The translations under genes and the position numbers were made by a program. The notes under the pieces are model-generated. The model did no database searches and was not told the DNA's origin. It saw only the letters and a program-made list of their open reading frames with translations. Below, in pieces: positions 1 to 8,144 of a stretch of 44,633 nt of DNA (its first letter is position 1; each line of letters opens with the position of its first letter). The DNA lies in contig NZ_JAELVH010000124.1 in assembly GCF_019399235.1 (NCBI RefSeq), positions 1 through 44,633 of the forward strand. The letters are read 5' to 3'. This DNA is from Streptomyces poriferorum (GTDB lineage Bacteria > Actinomycetota > Actinomycetes > Streptomycetales > Streptomycetaceae).

Positions 1-143
1 GGGCGCCAGCGCACCCAACACCGGAGGCCCCCAGCTCCAGCGCACCGCCGTGGCCGCCGTGGTCATCGGGGGCACGCTGCTGGCCGGCGGCCACGGCGGT
101 GAGCTGGAGCTGGAGGCCTCCGGTGTTGGGTGCGCTGGCGCCC
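1..143. repeat. 59-bp foldback inverted repeat at window edge
   Basis: Bases 1-59 are the reverse complement of 85-143 at 57 of 59 positions (mismatches at 30 and 42), with a 25-nt spacer. Both arms encode the same permease segment, beginning GASAPNTGG: once on the plus strand from base 2 and once on the minus strand as part of the permease that follows. Neither copy continues past the turn. The turning point lies in a GC-rich stretch with local self-complementarity. This looks like an inversion or foldback junction, which may be an assembly or amplification artefact at a contig end rather than a real rearrangement. Confidence 0.9.
2..99 (+). pseudogene. Inverted fragment of sugar ABC permease (RbsC-like)
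   Basis: The plus strand from base 2 reads GASAPNTGGPQLQ, then TAVAAVVIGGTLLAGG. This is the conserved cytoplasmic region of RbsC-type permeases. It extends the copy on the minus strand by about 11 residues (VVIGGTLLAGG) before running into antisense sequence near base 99. It has no visible start because it enters from the left edge. It differs from the minus-strand copy by two non-synonymous changes (P for L, R for L). It is either the end of a second, inverted copy or a foldback artefact. Confidence 0.55.
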
Positions 144-895
144 AGGCGCGAGAGAAGCATCAGGCCGGCCAGTCCGGACAGCCCGCCGGCCAGTGCGTAG
201 AGGGCGAGCTTGCGGGCGGGCACGTTGATGCCGCTCAGCCGGGCGACGTGTTCGTTGCCGCCCATCGCGAAGGCGTCGCGGCCGAAGGTGGTGAACCGCA
301 TCGCCAGGCCGACGGCCACCAGAACCACGACGGCCACGATCAGCAGCCAGGGGATGCCCAGGAGCTTGGAGTTGCCGAGCGCGGACATCCTGTCGCCGAT
401 GGAGATGCTCATGCCGTTCAGGACGAGCAGGGCGACACCGTCGAGGAGCATGGCCGTCGCCAGGGTGGCGACGAACGGCGCCACCCTGGTGAAGGTCACG
501 ACCATGCCGTTCACCAGGCCGATCAGGGTGGCCAGCAGCAGGGTGGCGATCACGGTGACGGTCGTGGACTGTCCATGGGAGAGCAGTTGCGCGGCCACCG
601 CGGTGGTCACGGCGGCGTTGCTGCCCATGGAGAAGTCCATGCCGCCCGCCGTCATCAGCAGGGTGAGACCGCCCGCGATGACGGCGGTCACGCTGATCTG
701 GCGGAGGATGTTGAGGAGGTTCTGCGAGGTGGTGAAGGAGTCGGCCCGCAGAGCGGTGAAGACGATCATCAGGATCAGCACGGCGATCAGTCCGCCGTGG
801 GGTATCCGGCCCAGCGAGCTGAGCGACGGGCGGGGCCGGGCGGTGGCCGGCGCGGTCGCCCGGTCAGGGGCGACGGAGGGGGATTTCAGGCTCAC
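86..895 (-). CDS. Ribose-type (CUT2) ABC transporter permease, 3' truncated
   Basis: Membrane permease of a ribose/AI-2-type sugar uptake system. The GTG start at 895 overlaps the TGA of the ATPase gene (GTGA), so the two are translationally coupled. 270 codons remain readable. A hydrophilic N-terminus of about 35 residues is followed by repeated hydrophobic segments. Family hallmarks are visible: LTLLMTAGGMDFSMGS, GLVNGMVVTF, APFVATLATAML and, near the end, FGRDAFAMGGNEHVARLSGINV. The reading stops matching the family at the foldback near base 86, where a normal protein of about 320-340 residues would have roughly 60 more. The substrate cannot be read from the sequence. Confidence 0.88.
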
Positions 896-2424
896 TGCGG
901 CGCTCCTCCGAGGGCGGTGGCGACGAGTTCGTCGCGGGTGATGGCGGTGGTGTCGTACTCCGCGACGGTGCGCCCCGCCCGGACCACGAGGATCCGGTCG
1001 GCCAGGCGCATCGCCTCCTCCGCGGACGAGGAGGCGAGCAGAACCGCTACTCCCCGCGCGGCGAGGGCGTCGATGAGGGTGTGGATGTCCGCCACGGCGG
1101 CGACGTCCACACCGTTGGTCGGGTCTTCGAGGAAGCAGGCCGTGGGGGCCGTCTCCAGCCACTTGGCCAGCAGGACCTTCTGCTGGTTGCCGCCGGACAG
1201 GCTGCCGACCGGCGGGTCACCGCCGAGCGTCACGACGCCGTAGTCCTTGCGGCGGGCCGCGGAGCGCCGGGCCAGCTCTCCCCGTCGGTGCAGCCTCCTT
1301 CGGTGGAACCGGTCGTCGGCCAGCATGAGGTTCTCGTCCACGGACAGTCCCGGGACGAGTCCCAGGGCCCGGCGGTCCCCGGTGACGCATCGCAGCCCGC
1401 TCCCGAGAGAGGCCGGCACCCGCCCCATCGGAACTGGCGTGGCGTCCACGTGCAGCTCCCCGCTCAGCGGACGCCGCCGTCCGGAGAGCAGGTCGAACAG
1501 GTACGACTGGGCGTCCCCGGCGGGACCGAGCACGGCGACGACCTCGCCCTTGCGGACCTGAGCGGTGAAGTCGCGGATGGACCGTCCGTGCGTGAGACCA
1601 CGGATCGCCAGTCCGATCTCGTCGGCGGGTGCGGGCCGCTCCGGCCGGTGCGACACCACGTCCCGGCCGGCCATCGCGCGTACGAGCTCCCCCGCGTCGA
1701 ACCCCTCGGCCGGTGCGCTGCGCACCACACGTCCGTCGCGCAGCACCGTCACCCGGTCCGCGAGGCCCAGTACCTCGTCGATGTAGTGCGAGATGTAGAC
1801 GACGGCGACGCCTTCGTCGCGCAGTCTGCGGACCAGAGTCCTGATCCGGCCGGCGGCCTCCGCGCCGAGGCATGCGGTCGGCTCGTCGAGGATGAGCACG
1901 CGTCCGCCGCGCCGGACCTCCCGGGCGACCTCGACCATCGTCTGCTCTGCGACGGTGAGTTCGCCCGCGGTACGCCGTACGTCGATCTCGATTCCCAGAC
2001 CCGCGAGAGCCTCCCGGGCCCGGGAGAGCATCTGGGGCCGGCTCACGAAGCCGCCGCGTCGGGGCAGGTCGCCGAGCATGATGTTCTCGGCCACGCTCAG
2101 GCCCATGACCAGCTCGCGGCGCTGTGGAACGAAGGCGATGCCGAGGTGGCGGGCCTTGCGCACCGTGAGACCGGAGCGGTCGTGCCCGTCGACGCCGATG
2201 CTGCCGCCGTCCGCCTGGTGCACTCCGGAGAGGACCTGGACGAGTGTCGACTTGCCGGCACCGTTCATGCCCATGAGGGCGTGGATCTCCCCCGGATACA
2301 GGTCCAGGTCGACGTCCTTGAGCGCCGCGACCCCGCCGAAGCCCTTGGTGACCCCGCGGACCCGGACCAGGGGTGCGGAGCGGTCGGCGCCGTGCCCGGT
2401 GCCCGTTTCGGTCCGCCCGGTCAC
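892..2424 (-). CDS. Double-domain sugar ABC transporter ATPase (RbsA-like)
   Basis: ATPase of the CUT2 system, 510 aa, the usual length for RbsA/MglA/XylG. The GTG start at 2424 overlaps the TGA of the CMD-like gene, and the stop overlaps the permease start. Domain 1 is intact: Walker A GMNGAGKST near residues 52-60, Q-loop FVPQRRE, Walker B LILDEPTA, H-loop YISHYIDE. Domain 2 keeps the LSGGNQQKVLLAKWL signature but has a degenerate Walker A (GPAGDAQSY), and its Walker B reads FLEDPTNGVD where the family has LDEPTRGVD, so the Asp and Glu appear exchanged. In this family the second site is normally the weaker one; here it has diverged further. Confidence 0.93.
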   Translation of the reverse strand: MTGRTETGTGHGADRSAPLVRVRGVTKGFGGVAALKDVDLDLYPGEIHALMGMNGAGKSTLVQVLSGVHQADGGSIGVDGHDRSGLTVRKARHLGIAFVPQRRELVMGLSVAENIMLGDLPRRGGFVSRPQMLSRAREALAGLGIEIDVRRTAGELTVAEQTMVEVAREVRRGGRVLILDEPTACLGAEAAGRIRTLVRRLRDEGVAVVYISHYIDEVLGLADRVTVLRDGRVVRSAPAEGFDAGELVRAMAGRDVVSHRPERPAPADEIGLAIRGLTHGRSIRDFTAQVRKGEVVAVLGPAGDAQSYLFDLLSGRRRPLSGELHVDATPVPMGRVPASLGSGLRCVTGDRRALGLVPGLSVDENLMLADDRFHRRRLHRRGELARRSAARRKDYGVVTLGGDPPVGSLSGGNQQKVLLAKWLETAPTACFLEDPTNGVDVAAVADIHTLIDALAARGVAVLLASSSAEEAMRLADRILVVRAGRTVAEYDTTAITRDELVATALGGAPQ

Positions 2425-3014
2425 GGCCGGTGCCCGTCTCCGTCGCGGGCGACCCGCTCGAAGCCGCGGATGTCCGGGAAGGGGGGCTCGCGGTCGGCCT
2501 GGAGGTCTACCTGGAAGGCGTTGAGACACATGCCGAGCATGGTGAAGTTGCCGAGCGCCCCGATGGTGTCGACCAGTCCCTGCGAACCGAAGTGCTCGTG
2601 GGCCCGGGCGAAGGTCTCGTCGGACACGAAGTGGTCCTGGAGGATCTCCCGGCAGAACTCGTAGAACGCCTGGTCCGGCTCGTTCCCGAAGACCGGCCGG
2701 CGCTGTTCGGCGATCGCCCGGACCGCCTCCTCGGGCACCCCGGCCTCTATCGCGGTGCGCACGTGCGCGTTCCAGGAGTACTGGGCGTCCCAGTTGCGGG
2801 CGGCGAGCAGCAGGGTGAGTTCGCGCAGATGCTCGGGAAGGCTGCAGTCGAAACGGGCGAAGGCGCCGAGTGACTCGGCGCGCTCGCACATCTGCGGGCT
2901 GTGCAGCCAGACCCGGAACGGCCCCCGTACCGCACCGCGGCGGGCCGTGATGCGCTCGGCCAGCTCCTTCTGGGGCGGAGTCATTTCGTGTTCGGTGAGT
3001 ACGGGGAGCCTCAT
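2421..3014 (-). CDS. Carboxymuconolactone decarboxylase/AhpD-fold protein
   Basis: 197 aa from the ATG at 3014, which has an AAAGGCGGA ribosome site nearby. The central helix (LTLLLAARNWDAQYSWNAHVRTAIEAGVPEE) matches the CMD/AhpD fold. There is no CxxC, so it is not an AhpD-type thiol peroxidase partner; the Trp/His pattern (YSWNAHV) resembles the decarboxylase-like branch. It is the first gene of the minus-strand transporter operon and overlaps the ATPase start by 4 bp, so it probably acts on the imported compound or a derivative. The reaction is unknown. Confidence 0.8.
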   Translation of the reverse strand: MRLPVLTEHEMTPPQKELAERITARRGAVRGPFRVWLHSPQMCERAESLGAFARFDCSLPEHLRELTLLLAARNWDAQYSWNAHVRTAIEAGVPEEAVRAIAEQRRPVFGNEPDQAFYEFCREILQDHFVSDETFARAHEHFGSQGLVDTIGALGNFTMLGMCLNAFQVDLQADREPPFPDIRGFERVARDGDGHRP

Positions 3015-3201
3015 GTCGGCGATCCGCCTTTGCCTCGGGCACGGTCCGGTTCCGCCGTGCAATGGTGGCCGACCGTACCCCCGTATCCGGCAACCACATC
3101 CCTCCTGACGTGCAAGGTAAAACTGCATGCCGGAGGGCATCACATCCCGGTTCCTGGCCCTAGCCTCGTTCGGCGCAGCCCTGCCGAAAGGAACCTCTCC
3201 C
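3015..3201. promoter_or_regulatory. Divergent promoter region of the CUT2 transporter locus
   Basis: This 187-bp gap separates the minus-strand CMD-ATPase-permease operon from the plus-strand cupin-binding protein unit, so promoters for both should lie here. An AT-rich patch around 3115-3126 is the most promoter-like spot. I could not assign a regulator site, and no regulator gene sits next to it. An upstream in-frame ATG exists at 3127 for the cupin, but the purine-rich GAAAGGA favours 3202. Confidence 0.5.
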
Positions 3202-3606
3202 ATGTCCACCGTCATCAAGGTCGCCGATGTCCCCCTGCTCGACCGTGGCGGCGCCGTCGTCACCACGCCCCTGATCACCACGGTCTCCGCCCGTGGTGAG
3301 AACCGGATCACCAGCGGGATCAGCGTCTACCCGGTCGGCTCCGGGGCGCCTCTGCACTCGCACAACTGCGATGAGCACGTCACGGTCCTGGACGGTGACG
3401 CCGAGGTGGTCATCGACGGCGAGGTGACCCGACTGGAGCGGTACGACACCACGTACGTCCCCGCGCCCGTCCCGCACCTGTTCCGGAACGTCGGTGACAC
3501 GCCGTTGCGGATTCTGTGGGTCTACAGCTCGGGACATGTGACCCGGACGTTCACCGGTACCGGGGTGACGGTGGAACACCTCTCGCCGCAGGACCAGATG
3601 GGCTGA
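3202..3606 (+). CDS. Small cupin-domain protein
   Basis: 134 aa from the ATG at 3202, preceded by GAAAGGA about 9 nt upstream. This is a single cupin barrel: motif 1 reads GAPLHSHNCDEHVTVLDGDAEV, with the His/His/Glu/His-type metal ligands partly present, and motif 2 reads YVPAPVPHLFRNVG. Small cupins may be metal-dependent isomerases, dioxygenases or ligand sensors. It lies 28 bp before the binding protein and faces the CMD-like gene, which suggests the two tailor the same imported substrate. No specific reaction can be assigned. Confidence 0.85.
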   Translation: MSTVIKVADVPLLDRGGAVVTTPLITTVSARGENRITSGISVYPVGSGAPLHSHNCDEHVTVLDGDAEVVIDGEVTRLERYDTTYVPAPVPHLFRNVGDTPLRILWVYSSGHVTRTFTGTGVTVEHLSPQDQMG

Positions 3607-3634
3607 ACAGCCCCACGAAAGGCGGTACTCCCCC

Positions 3635-4618
3635 GTGTCCCTCCCCTCTGACAGACCGAACGAGCCGGTCGGACCCGGCAGACGCCGCAGATGCCGGAGA
3701 TCCCTCACCGCATCGGCCGTCGGCGCGGCACTCGTGCTGAGCGGATGCGGTGACAGCTCGGACGCGGACGACCACGCCGTCCGGCTCGGTTTCGTCAACG
3801 GCGCCCACACCGACTTCCACACCTGTCTCCAGGGCGCCGTCGAGCTCGCCGCCGAGAACGAGGGCGTCAAGCTCTTCACCGCGAACTCGCAGCAGGAGGC
3901 GTCGAAGGAACTGGCCAACATCGGGAAGATGACGTCCTGGAAGGTGGACGCGCTGATCGTTCAGCCCGTGGACATCGGTGCCCTGCCGGCCGACATCTCC
4001 CGGGCCCGGAGCGCCGACACGCCCGTATTCCTGACCTCGGTGGTGCCGGAGGACACCTCGGACATCCTCGGGGCGGTCGTCGTGGACCTCGAAGAGGCGG
4101 GGCGGCTGGACGCCGGGTGGATCGGCAGGGACGCGAACGGGAAGCGGTCCGAGATCGGTGTCGTCGCCGGCGCGCCGGGCGCCGCCTCCGATCTGCTGGT
4201 CGCCGGTTTCGCCGCGGCGCTGCCCGGCAACGCCGAGATCGTGGCGAGCCGGCCCGGCATGTTCGACCCGGCGGTGGCACGGGACGCCGCAGCCGCCATG
4301 ATCCGGGAACACCCGGGACTGGACTATGCCTTCGTCGCCAACGAGGAGATGGCCTTCGCGGTCCGCGAGGCCTTCGACGCGGCCGGGGCGAAGGGGGTCC
4401 GGATCGTGACGGTGAACGGCACCGACAAGGGCCTGGCGGCGATCAGGGCCGGGAAGCTGTCCGCCACGGTCACCAACTCCCCTCTGGTGAACGGGACCAT
4501 GGCCGTCAGGAACGTCCTGGCGCTGCTCGCCGGGAAGGAAGCGGACCGGATCGACTCCGTGCCCCTGGTCCTCGTCACGAAGAACAACCTGGACCAGGCA
4601 CCGCAGTACTGCCCCTGA
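3635..4618 (+). CDS. Sugar-type ABC transporter binding lipoprotein (RbsB-like)
   Basis: 327 aa from the GTG at 3635. An Arg-rich N-terminus and a hydrophobic stretch lead to the lipobox LVLSGC with the lipid-bearing Cys at residue 38, so it is an exported, membrane-anchored solute-binding protein. The rest is a type I periplasmic-binding fold: LGFVNGAHTDFHTCLQGAVELAAENEG, then KVDALIVQPVD, FVANEEMAFAVREAF and GLAAIRAGKLSATVTNSP. It is the partner of the permease and ATPase encoded on the other strand and closes the cupin unit. The ligand is not predictable from motifs alone. Confidence 0.9.
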   Translation: MSLPSDRPNEPVGPGRRRRCRRSLTASAVGAALVLSGCGDSSDADDHAVRLGFVNGAHTDFHTCLQGAVELAAENEGVKLFTANSQQEASKELANIGKMTSWKVDALIVQPVDIGALPADISRARSADTPVFLTSVVPEDTSDILGAVVVDLEEAGRLDAGWIGRDANGKRSEIGVVAGAPGAASDLLVAGFAAALPGNAEIVASRPGMFDPAVARDAAAAMIREHPGLDYAFVANEEMAFAVREAFDAAGAKGVRIVTVNGTDKGLAAIRAGKLSATVTNSPLVNGTMAVRNVLALLAGKEADRIDSVPLVLVTKNNLDQAPQYCP

Positions 4619-4818
4619 GCCACGACGGTCCCGGACAGGGCGCCCCCGCCGCGTACCATCGGGGATCCAGGTCCGATCCGACGCGGACGACATCACCCCG
4701 GCCCGCTCGCGGACGGTTACAGGACGCGCCGCCCGGCCCTAGGCTGTGCACGTCAAGACATCCGCTGACCTGGGAGAACTCAGCCCCGGAGCCGATCCGG
4801 CAGAGCTTGGAGCCGCCT

Positions 4819-5532
4819 GTGTTCTATTACGTGCTCAAGTACGTCGTCCTGGGGCCGCTGTTGCGGTTGTTCTTCCGCCCCGTCATCAAGGGGATGGAGC
4901 ACATTCCGGCGGACGGCGCGGCGATCATCGCCGGCAACCATCTGTCCTTCTCCGACCACTTCCTGATGCCCGCCATCATCAAGCGGCGGATCACCTTCCT
5001 CGCCAAGGCCGAATACTTCACCGGCCCCGGTGTGAAGGGCCGGCTGACCGCCGCGTTCTTCCACAGCATCGGTCAGATCCCCGTGGACCGGTCGGGGAAG
5101 GACGCGGGGCAGGCGGCGATCCGGGAGGGGCTCGGGGTACTGGGCAGGGGTGAGCTGCTGGGCATCTACCCGGAGGGCACCCGTTCGCACGACGGCCGGC
5201 TGTACAAGGGCAAGGTGGGCGTCGCGGTGATGGCCATCCGGGCGCAGGTGCCGGTGGTGCCGTGCGCGATGGTCGGCACCTTCGAGATCCAGCCGCCCGG
5301 AAAGGTCGTGCCGCGCATCAAGCAGGTCACCATCCGCTTCGGCGAACCCCTGGACTTCTCCCGCTATGCCGGTCTGGAGAACGAGAAGGCCGCCATCCGG
5401 GCGGTCACCGACGAGATCATGTACGCGATCCTCGGTCTGTCGGGTCAGGAGTACGTCGACGAGTACGCGGCCAAGGTGAAGGCCGCCGAACAGGCGGACA
5501 GTGCGGAGAAGCCGCCGAAGCGGAAGCGCTGA
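4819..5532 (+). CDS. 1-acyl-sn-glycerol-3-phosphate acyltransferase (PlsC family)
   Basis: 237 aa from the GTG at 4819, with GGAG 6 nt upstream. The acyltransferase motifs are clear: NHLSFSDH (H41, D46; the HX4D catalytic pair), then YPEGTRSHDGR near residues 117-127 for phosphate binding, and a conserved VVPCAMVGT segment. The C-terminus ends in a Lys/Arg-rich tail. Family members transfer acyl chains to lysophosphatidate in phospholipid synthesis at the membrane; related enzymes use other lipid acceptors. It is monocistronic, about 200 bp after the binding protein gene, in a gap that holds nothing I recognise. Confidence 0.9.
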   Translation: MFYYVLKYVVLGPLLRLFFRPVIKGMEHIPADGAAIIAGNHLSFSDHFLMPAIIKRRITFLAKAEYFTGPGVKGRLTAAFFHSIGQIPVDRSGKDAGQAAIREGLGVLGRGELLGIYPEGTRSHDGRLYKGKVGVAVMAIRAQVPVVPCAMVGTFEIQPPGKVVPRIKQVTIRFGEPLDFSRYAGLENEKAAIRAVTDEIMYAILGLSGQEYVDEYAAKVKAAEQADSAEKPPKRKR

Positions 5533-5557
5533 CGGGCGGGATCGCGACGCACGCGGG

Positions 5558-5590
5558 GACGGGCCGCCGGTGACATACCGGCGGCCCGTC
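5558..5590. terminator. Bidirectional terminator hairpin
   Basis: A perfect 14-bp stem (GACGGGCCGCCGGT at 5558-5571 and its complement at 5577-5590) with a 5-nt loop lies between two convergent genes, the acyltransferase and the secreted peptidase. It has no long T-run, as is common for terminators in GC-rich actinobacteria. Confidence 0.85.
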
Positions 5591-5613
5591 CCGTCATCCG
5601 GATGTTCCGGGTG

Positions 5614-7191
5614 CTACGGCTTCGGCGTGGCGTGCGGGGCGCACGTCACGTCGCGCCGGTCGGTCTTCCCGGTGAGCAGGTAGCTGTCCACCCGCTCGTT
5701 GATGCAGGAATTGACCAGCCCGGTGACGCCGTGCGAGCCGGCGCCCTCCTCGGTGATGAGCCGCGAACCCCTGAAGCGCTTGTGCAGTTCGACGGCGCCC
5801 TCGTAGGGAGTGGCGGCGTCACGCGTGGACTGCACGATCAGCACCGGCGGCAGTCCCTTGCCGGTGCGGACGTCCAGCGGGGTCTGCTGCTTGGCCCGCC
5901 AGGTCGCGCAAGGCAGGTTCATCCAGGCGTTGGCCCAGGTCATGAACGGGTGGTCCTTGTGCAGCCGGGTGTTGTCGCGGTCCCACGTCCGCCAGTCGGT
6001 GGGCCACTTGGCGTCCGCGCACTCGACCGCGGTGTACACGGCGTTGCTGTTCTCGGACCGGATGTTGCCCGCCGTGTCCGACAGGTCGGGGGCGGCGGCG
6101 TCGATCAGCGCCTGGGTGTCGCCGGCCCGGTAGGCGCTCCAGGTCCGGGCGGTGGGTGCCCAGGCGGAGTCGTAGTACGGGGCGCTCTGGAAGAAGCCGA
6201 TGAGCTCGGCGGGGCCGAGGACGCCACCGATTGGGCTCTTCTTCGCGGCTGCGCGCAGCTTCAGCCACTCCTGCTCGACCTTCTGCGGCGTCGTGCCGAT
6301 GTGGAAGGTGGCGTCGTTCGCGGCGACCCAGGCCTTCCAGTCGTCCCAGCGCTTCTGGAAGGCGATGTCCTGGTTGAGGTTCGCCTGGTACCAGATGTTG
6401 TCCTTCGCCGGGTTGACGACGCTGTCGACAACCATGCGGCGGACATGGGACGGGAAGAGGGTGCCGTAGACCGCGCCCAGGTAGGTGCCGTAGGAGACGC
6501 CCAGGTAGTTGAGCTTCTTCTCACCGAGCGCGGCGCGGATCACGTCCAGGTCGCGTGCGGTGTTGGGGGTGGTCATGTGCGGCAGCATCTCGCCGCTGCG
6601 TTCGGCGCAGCCGTCCGCGTACTCGGCGGCGAGCTTGCGCTGGGCACGCTTGTCGGCCTCGGAGTCGGGCACCGGGTCGGCCTTGGGTGCCTTGACGAAC
6701 TCCTGCGGGTCGATGCACGAGATCGGCGCCGAGTGGCCGACGCCGCGAGGATCGAAGCCGACGAAGTCGTAGGCCTTGGCCGTGTTCAGCCAGAGTGGGC
6801 TCTTCGTGGCGATCCGCTTGGGGAACGCCATGCCCGAGCCGCCGGGCCCGCCCGGGTTGTAGATCAGGGCGCCCTGGCGTTCGCTGCTGGTTCCGGTGCT
6901 GACGTGCCGGTCGACGGCTATCTTGATCTGCTTGCCGTCGGGCCGCGCGTAGTCGAGCGGGACGGTGACCCATCCGCACTGGATCGGCGCGGCGATGGCC
7001 CAGTCGGCCGGGCAGTCCGCCCAGTCGATGCCGGCCCTGGCCGCGCGTGCCGCGGCCAGCTGGACGCCGCGCGCCTCGGAGCCGTTGTGGTGGCGGCCGT
7101 CGGCGGTGGCAGCCGGTGCCGCTATCGCGCCCGCTATGAGCGTGCCCGCGATCAGAGCACCGGCTGAGCCGAACGCTGCTGTGCGTCTCAA
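5614..7191 (-). CDS. Secreted S33 alpha/beta-hydrolase (tripeptidyl aminopeptidase family)
   Basis: 525 aa if started at the TTG at 7191, chosen because GGGGGAGG lies 6 nt upstream and no better start precedes the signal peptide. The N-terminus is a typical Sec signal (MRRTAAFG, hydrophobic core, cleavage near ATA-DG at residue 30). The alpha/beta-hydrolase core has the oxyanion loop YNPGGPGGSG, the nucleophile elbow GVSYGTY (Ser233), and the acid and base in STRDAATP (about Asp458) and GAGSHG (about His487). The C-terminal TAP-like domain is present. Relatives in Streptomyces remove tripeptides from the N-termini of secreted proteins. Monocistronic. Confidence 0.9.
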   Translation of the reverse strand: MRRTAAFGSAGALIAGTLIAGAIAAPAATADGRHHNGSEARGVQLAAARAARAGIDWADCPADWAIAAPIQCGWVTVPLDYARPDGKQIKIAVDRHVSTGTSSERQGALIYNPGGPGGSGMAFPKRIATKSPLWLNTAKAYDFVGFDPRGVGHSAPISCIDPQEFVKAPKADPVPDSEADKRAQRKLAAEYADGCAERSGEMLPHMTTPNTARDLDVIRAALGEKKLNYLGVSYGTYLGAVYGTLFPSHVRRMVVDSVVNPAKDNIWYQANLNQDIAFQKRWDDWKAWVAANDATFHIGTTPQKVEQEWLKLRAAAKKSPIGGVLGPAELIGFFQSAPYYDSAWAPTARTWSAYRAGDTQALIDAAAPDLSDTAGNIRSENSNAVYTAVECADAKWPTDWRTWDRDNTRLHKDHPFMTWANAWMNLPCATWRAKQQTPLDVRTGKGLPPVLIVQSTRDAATPYEGAVELHKRFRGSRLITEEGAGSHGVTGLVNSCINERVDSYLLTGKTDRRDVTCAPHATPKP

Positions 7192-7346
7192 GTGGAACCT
7201 CCCCCATGGTGAAGCGCCTTCGGGTGCGGCGCAGTTCAGTAGGAACCTCCCGCGGATCCTGTCGCCTGTGAGCCACCTGGGAACAGATCGCACACGCACT
7301 TCTTTACCGAATCGATAACCGGACACCGGAGTCCTGCCAGCGGTGT

Positions 7347-8144
7347 TCAGCCATGCGCGGCGGCCGGTGCGCGGCCGCGCGCGGCGGCCGCGAGTTCCTC
7401 CGCCGCCCGGTCCAGCACGGCGCGCAACTCCCGCGCGTCGGCGGCGAGTACGGAAACGAGGACGGCGGGTCCTGCCAGCCGGGTGAGCACGGCGGTGGCG
7501 CCCAGCAGCCGGGCGTCCGGGCCCCGGTCATCGAAGGCCGGGTCCACGACCAGCAGTTGTCCGGCCGCTCGGTACCCGCCGAGCACGGCCGGGCCGTCCC
7601 AGCCGCCGGGTGCGGCGGGCCCGTAAGCCAGTTGCTGGTCGAGGAGCGGTCGTCCGGCGCGGTGGACGGTGAGTCTGCTCAGGAGCGTTCCGGTGGTCTC
7701 GCCGTGCCGGCCCAGGATCTGTTCCTCGCGCAGCACCAGTCGTGCGGTGGTGGCTAGTTCGGCCACGGTGGTCATGTGGAGTTCGCTGCCGTGCGCCGAG
7801 ATCAGCTGCTCGGGGAGCCAGTGCAGCTCGGCGCCCTCCTCAGCCTTCAGCGTGATGGCGTAGTGGGCCGCCGCCGCTTCGGGGCCGGGCCCGGGGAGGG
7901 CGACCGTGGCCGCCGCCGAGTCGACGGTGAGCCGGGCGCCCTGCCCGGCCCGCACCTGGACGGCGAGCCGGTCGCCACCGAGCGGGGCGCTCATCGCGCC
8001 CACCACGGTCACGCGTGCGACCCCGGGAACGACGGCTCTCGTCCGGCGCAGGGCGAGCGGCCCGTCGCTCTCCAGGACGGGGAGCGTGGTGGCGCCGCGG
8101 GCGTCGCGCACGGCGGTGATCCGGGCGGTGGCGCGGACGCTCAC
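7347..8144 (-). CDS. ureD: Urease accessory protein UreD
   Basis: 265 aa from the GTG at 8144, which overlaps the TGA of ureG (GTGA). UreD (UreH) is the scaffold that binds apo-urease and recruits UreF and UreG for nickel insertion. The family features seen are the beta-strand-rich region GARLTVDSAAATVALPG, the conserved LHWLPEQLISAHGSEL segment, and REEQILGRHGE. It is the last gene of the urease operon, an order common in actinobacteria, and the sequence is typical of this divergent family. Confidence 0.9.
   Translation of the reverse strand: MSVRATARITAVRDARGATTLPVLESDGPLALRRTRAVVPGVARVTVVGAMSAPLGGDRLAVQVRAGQGARLTVDSAAATVALPGPGPEAAAAHYAITLKAEEGAELHWLPEQLISAHGSELHMTTVAELATTARLVLREEQILGRHGETTGTLLSRLTVHRAGRPLLDQQLAYGPAAPGGWDGPAVLGGYRAAGQLLVVDPAFDDRGPDARLLGATAVLTRLAGPAVLVSVLAADARELRAVLDRAAEELAAAARGRAPAAAHG

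Noticed and set aside
50..2664. Long plus-strand frames opposite the sugar transporter genes
   Set aside because: They are antisense shadows of the ATPase and permease genes; low-complexity Gly/Arg/His-rich translations without domain.
2421..3014. AhpD alkylhydroperoxidase
   Set aside because: The CxxC redox motif required for the AhpD activity is absent; only the broader CMD fold is supported.
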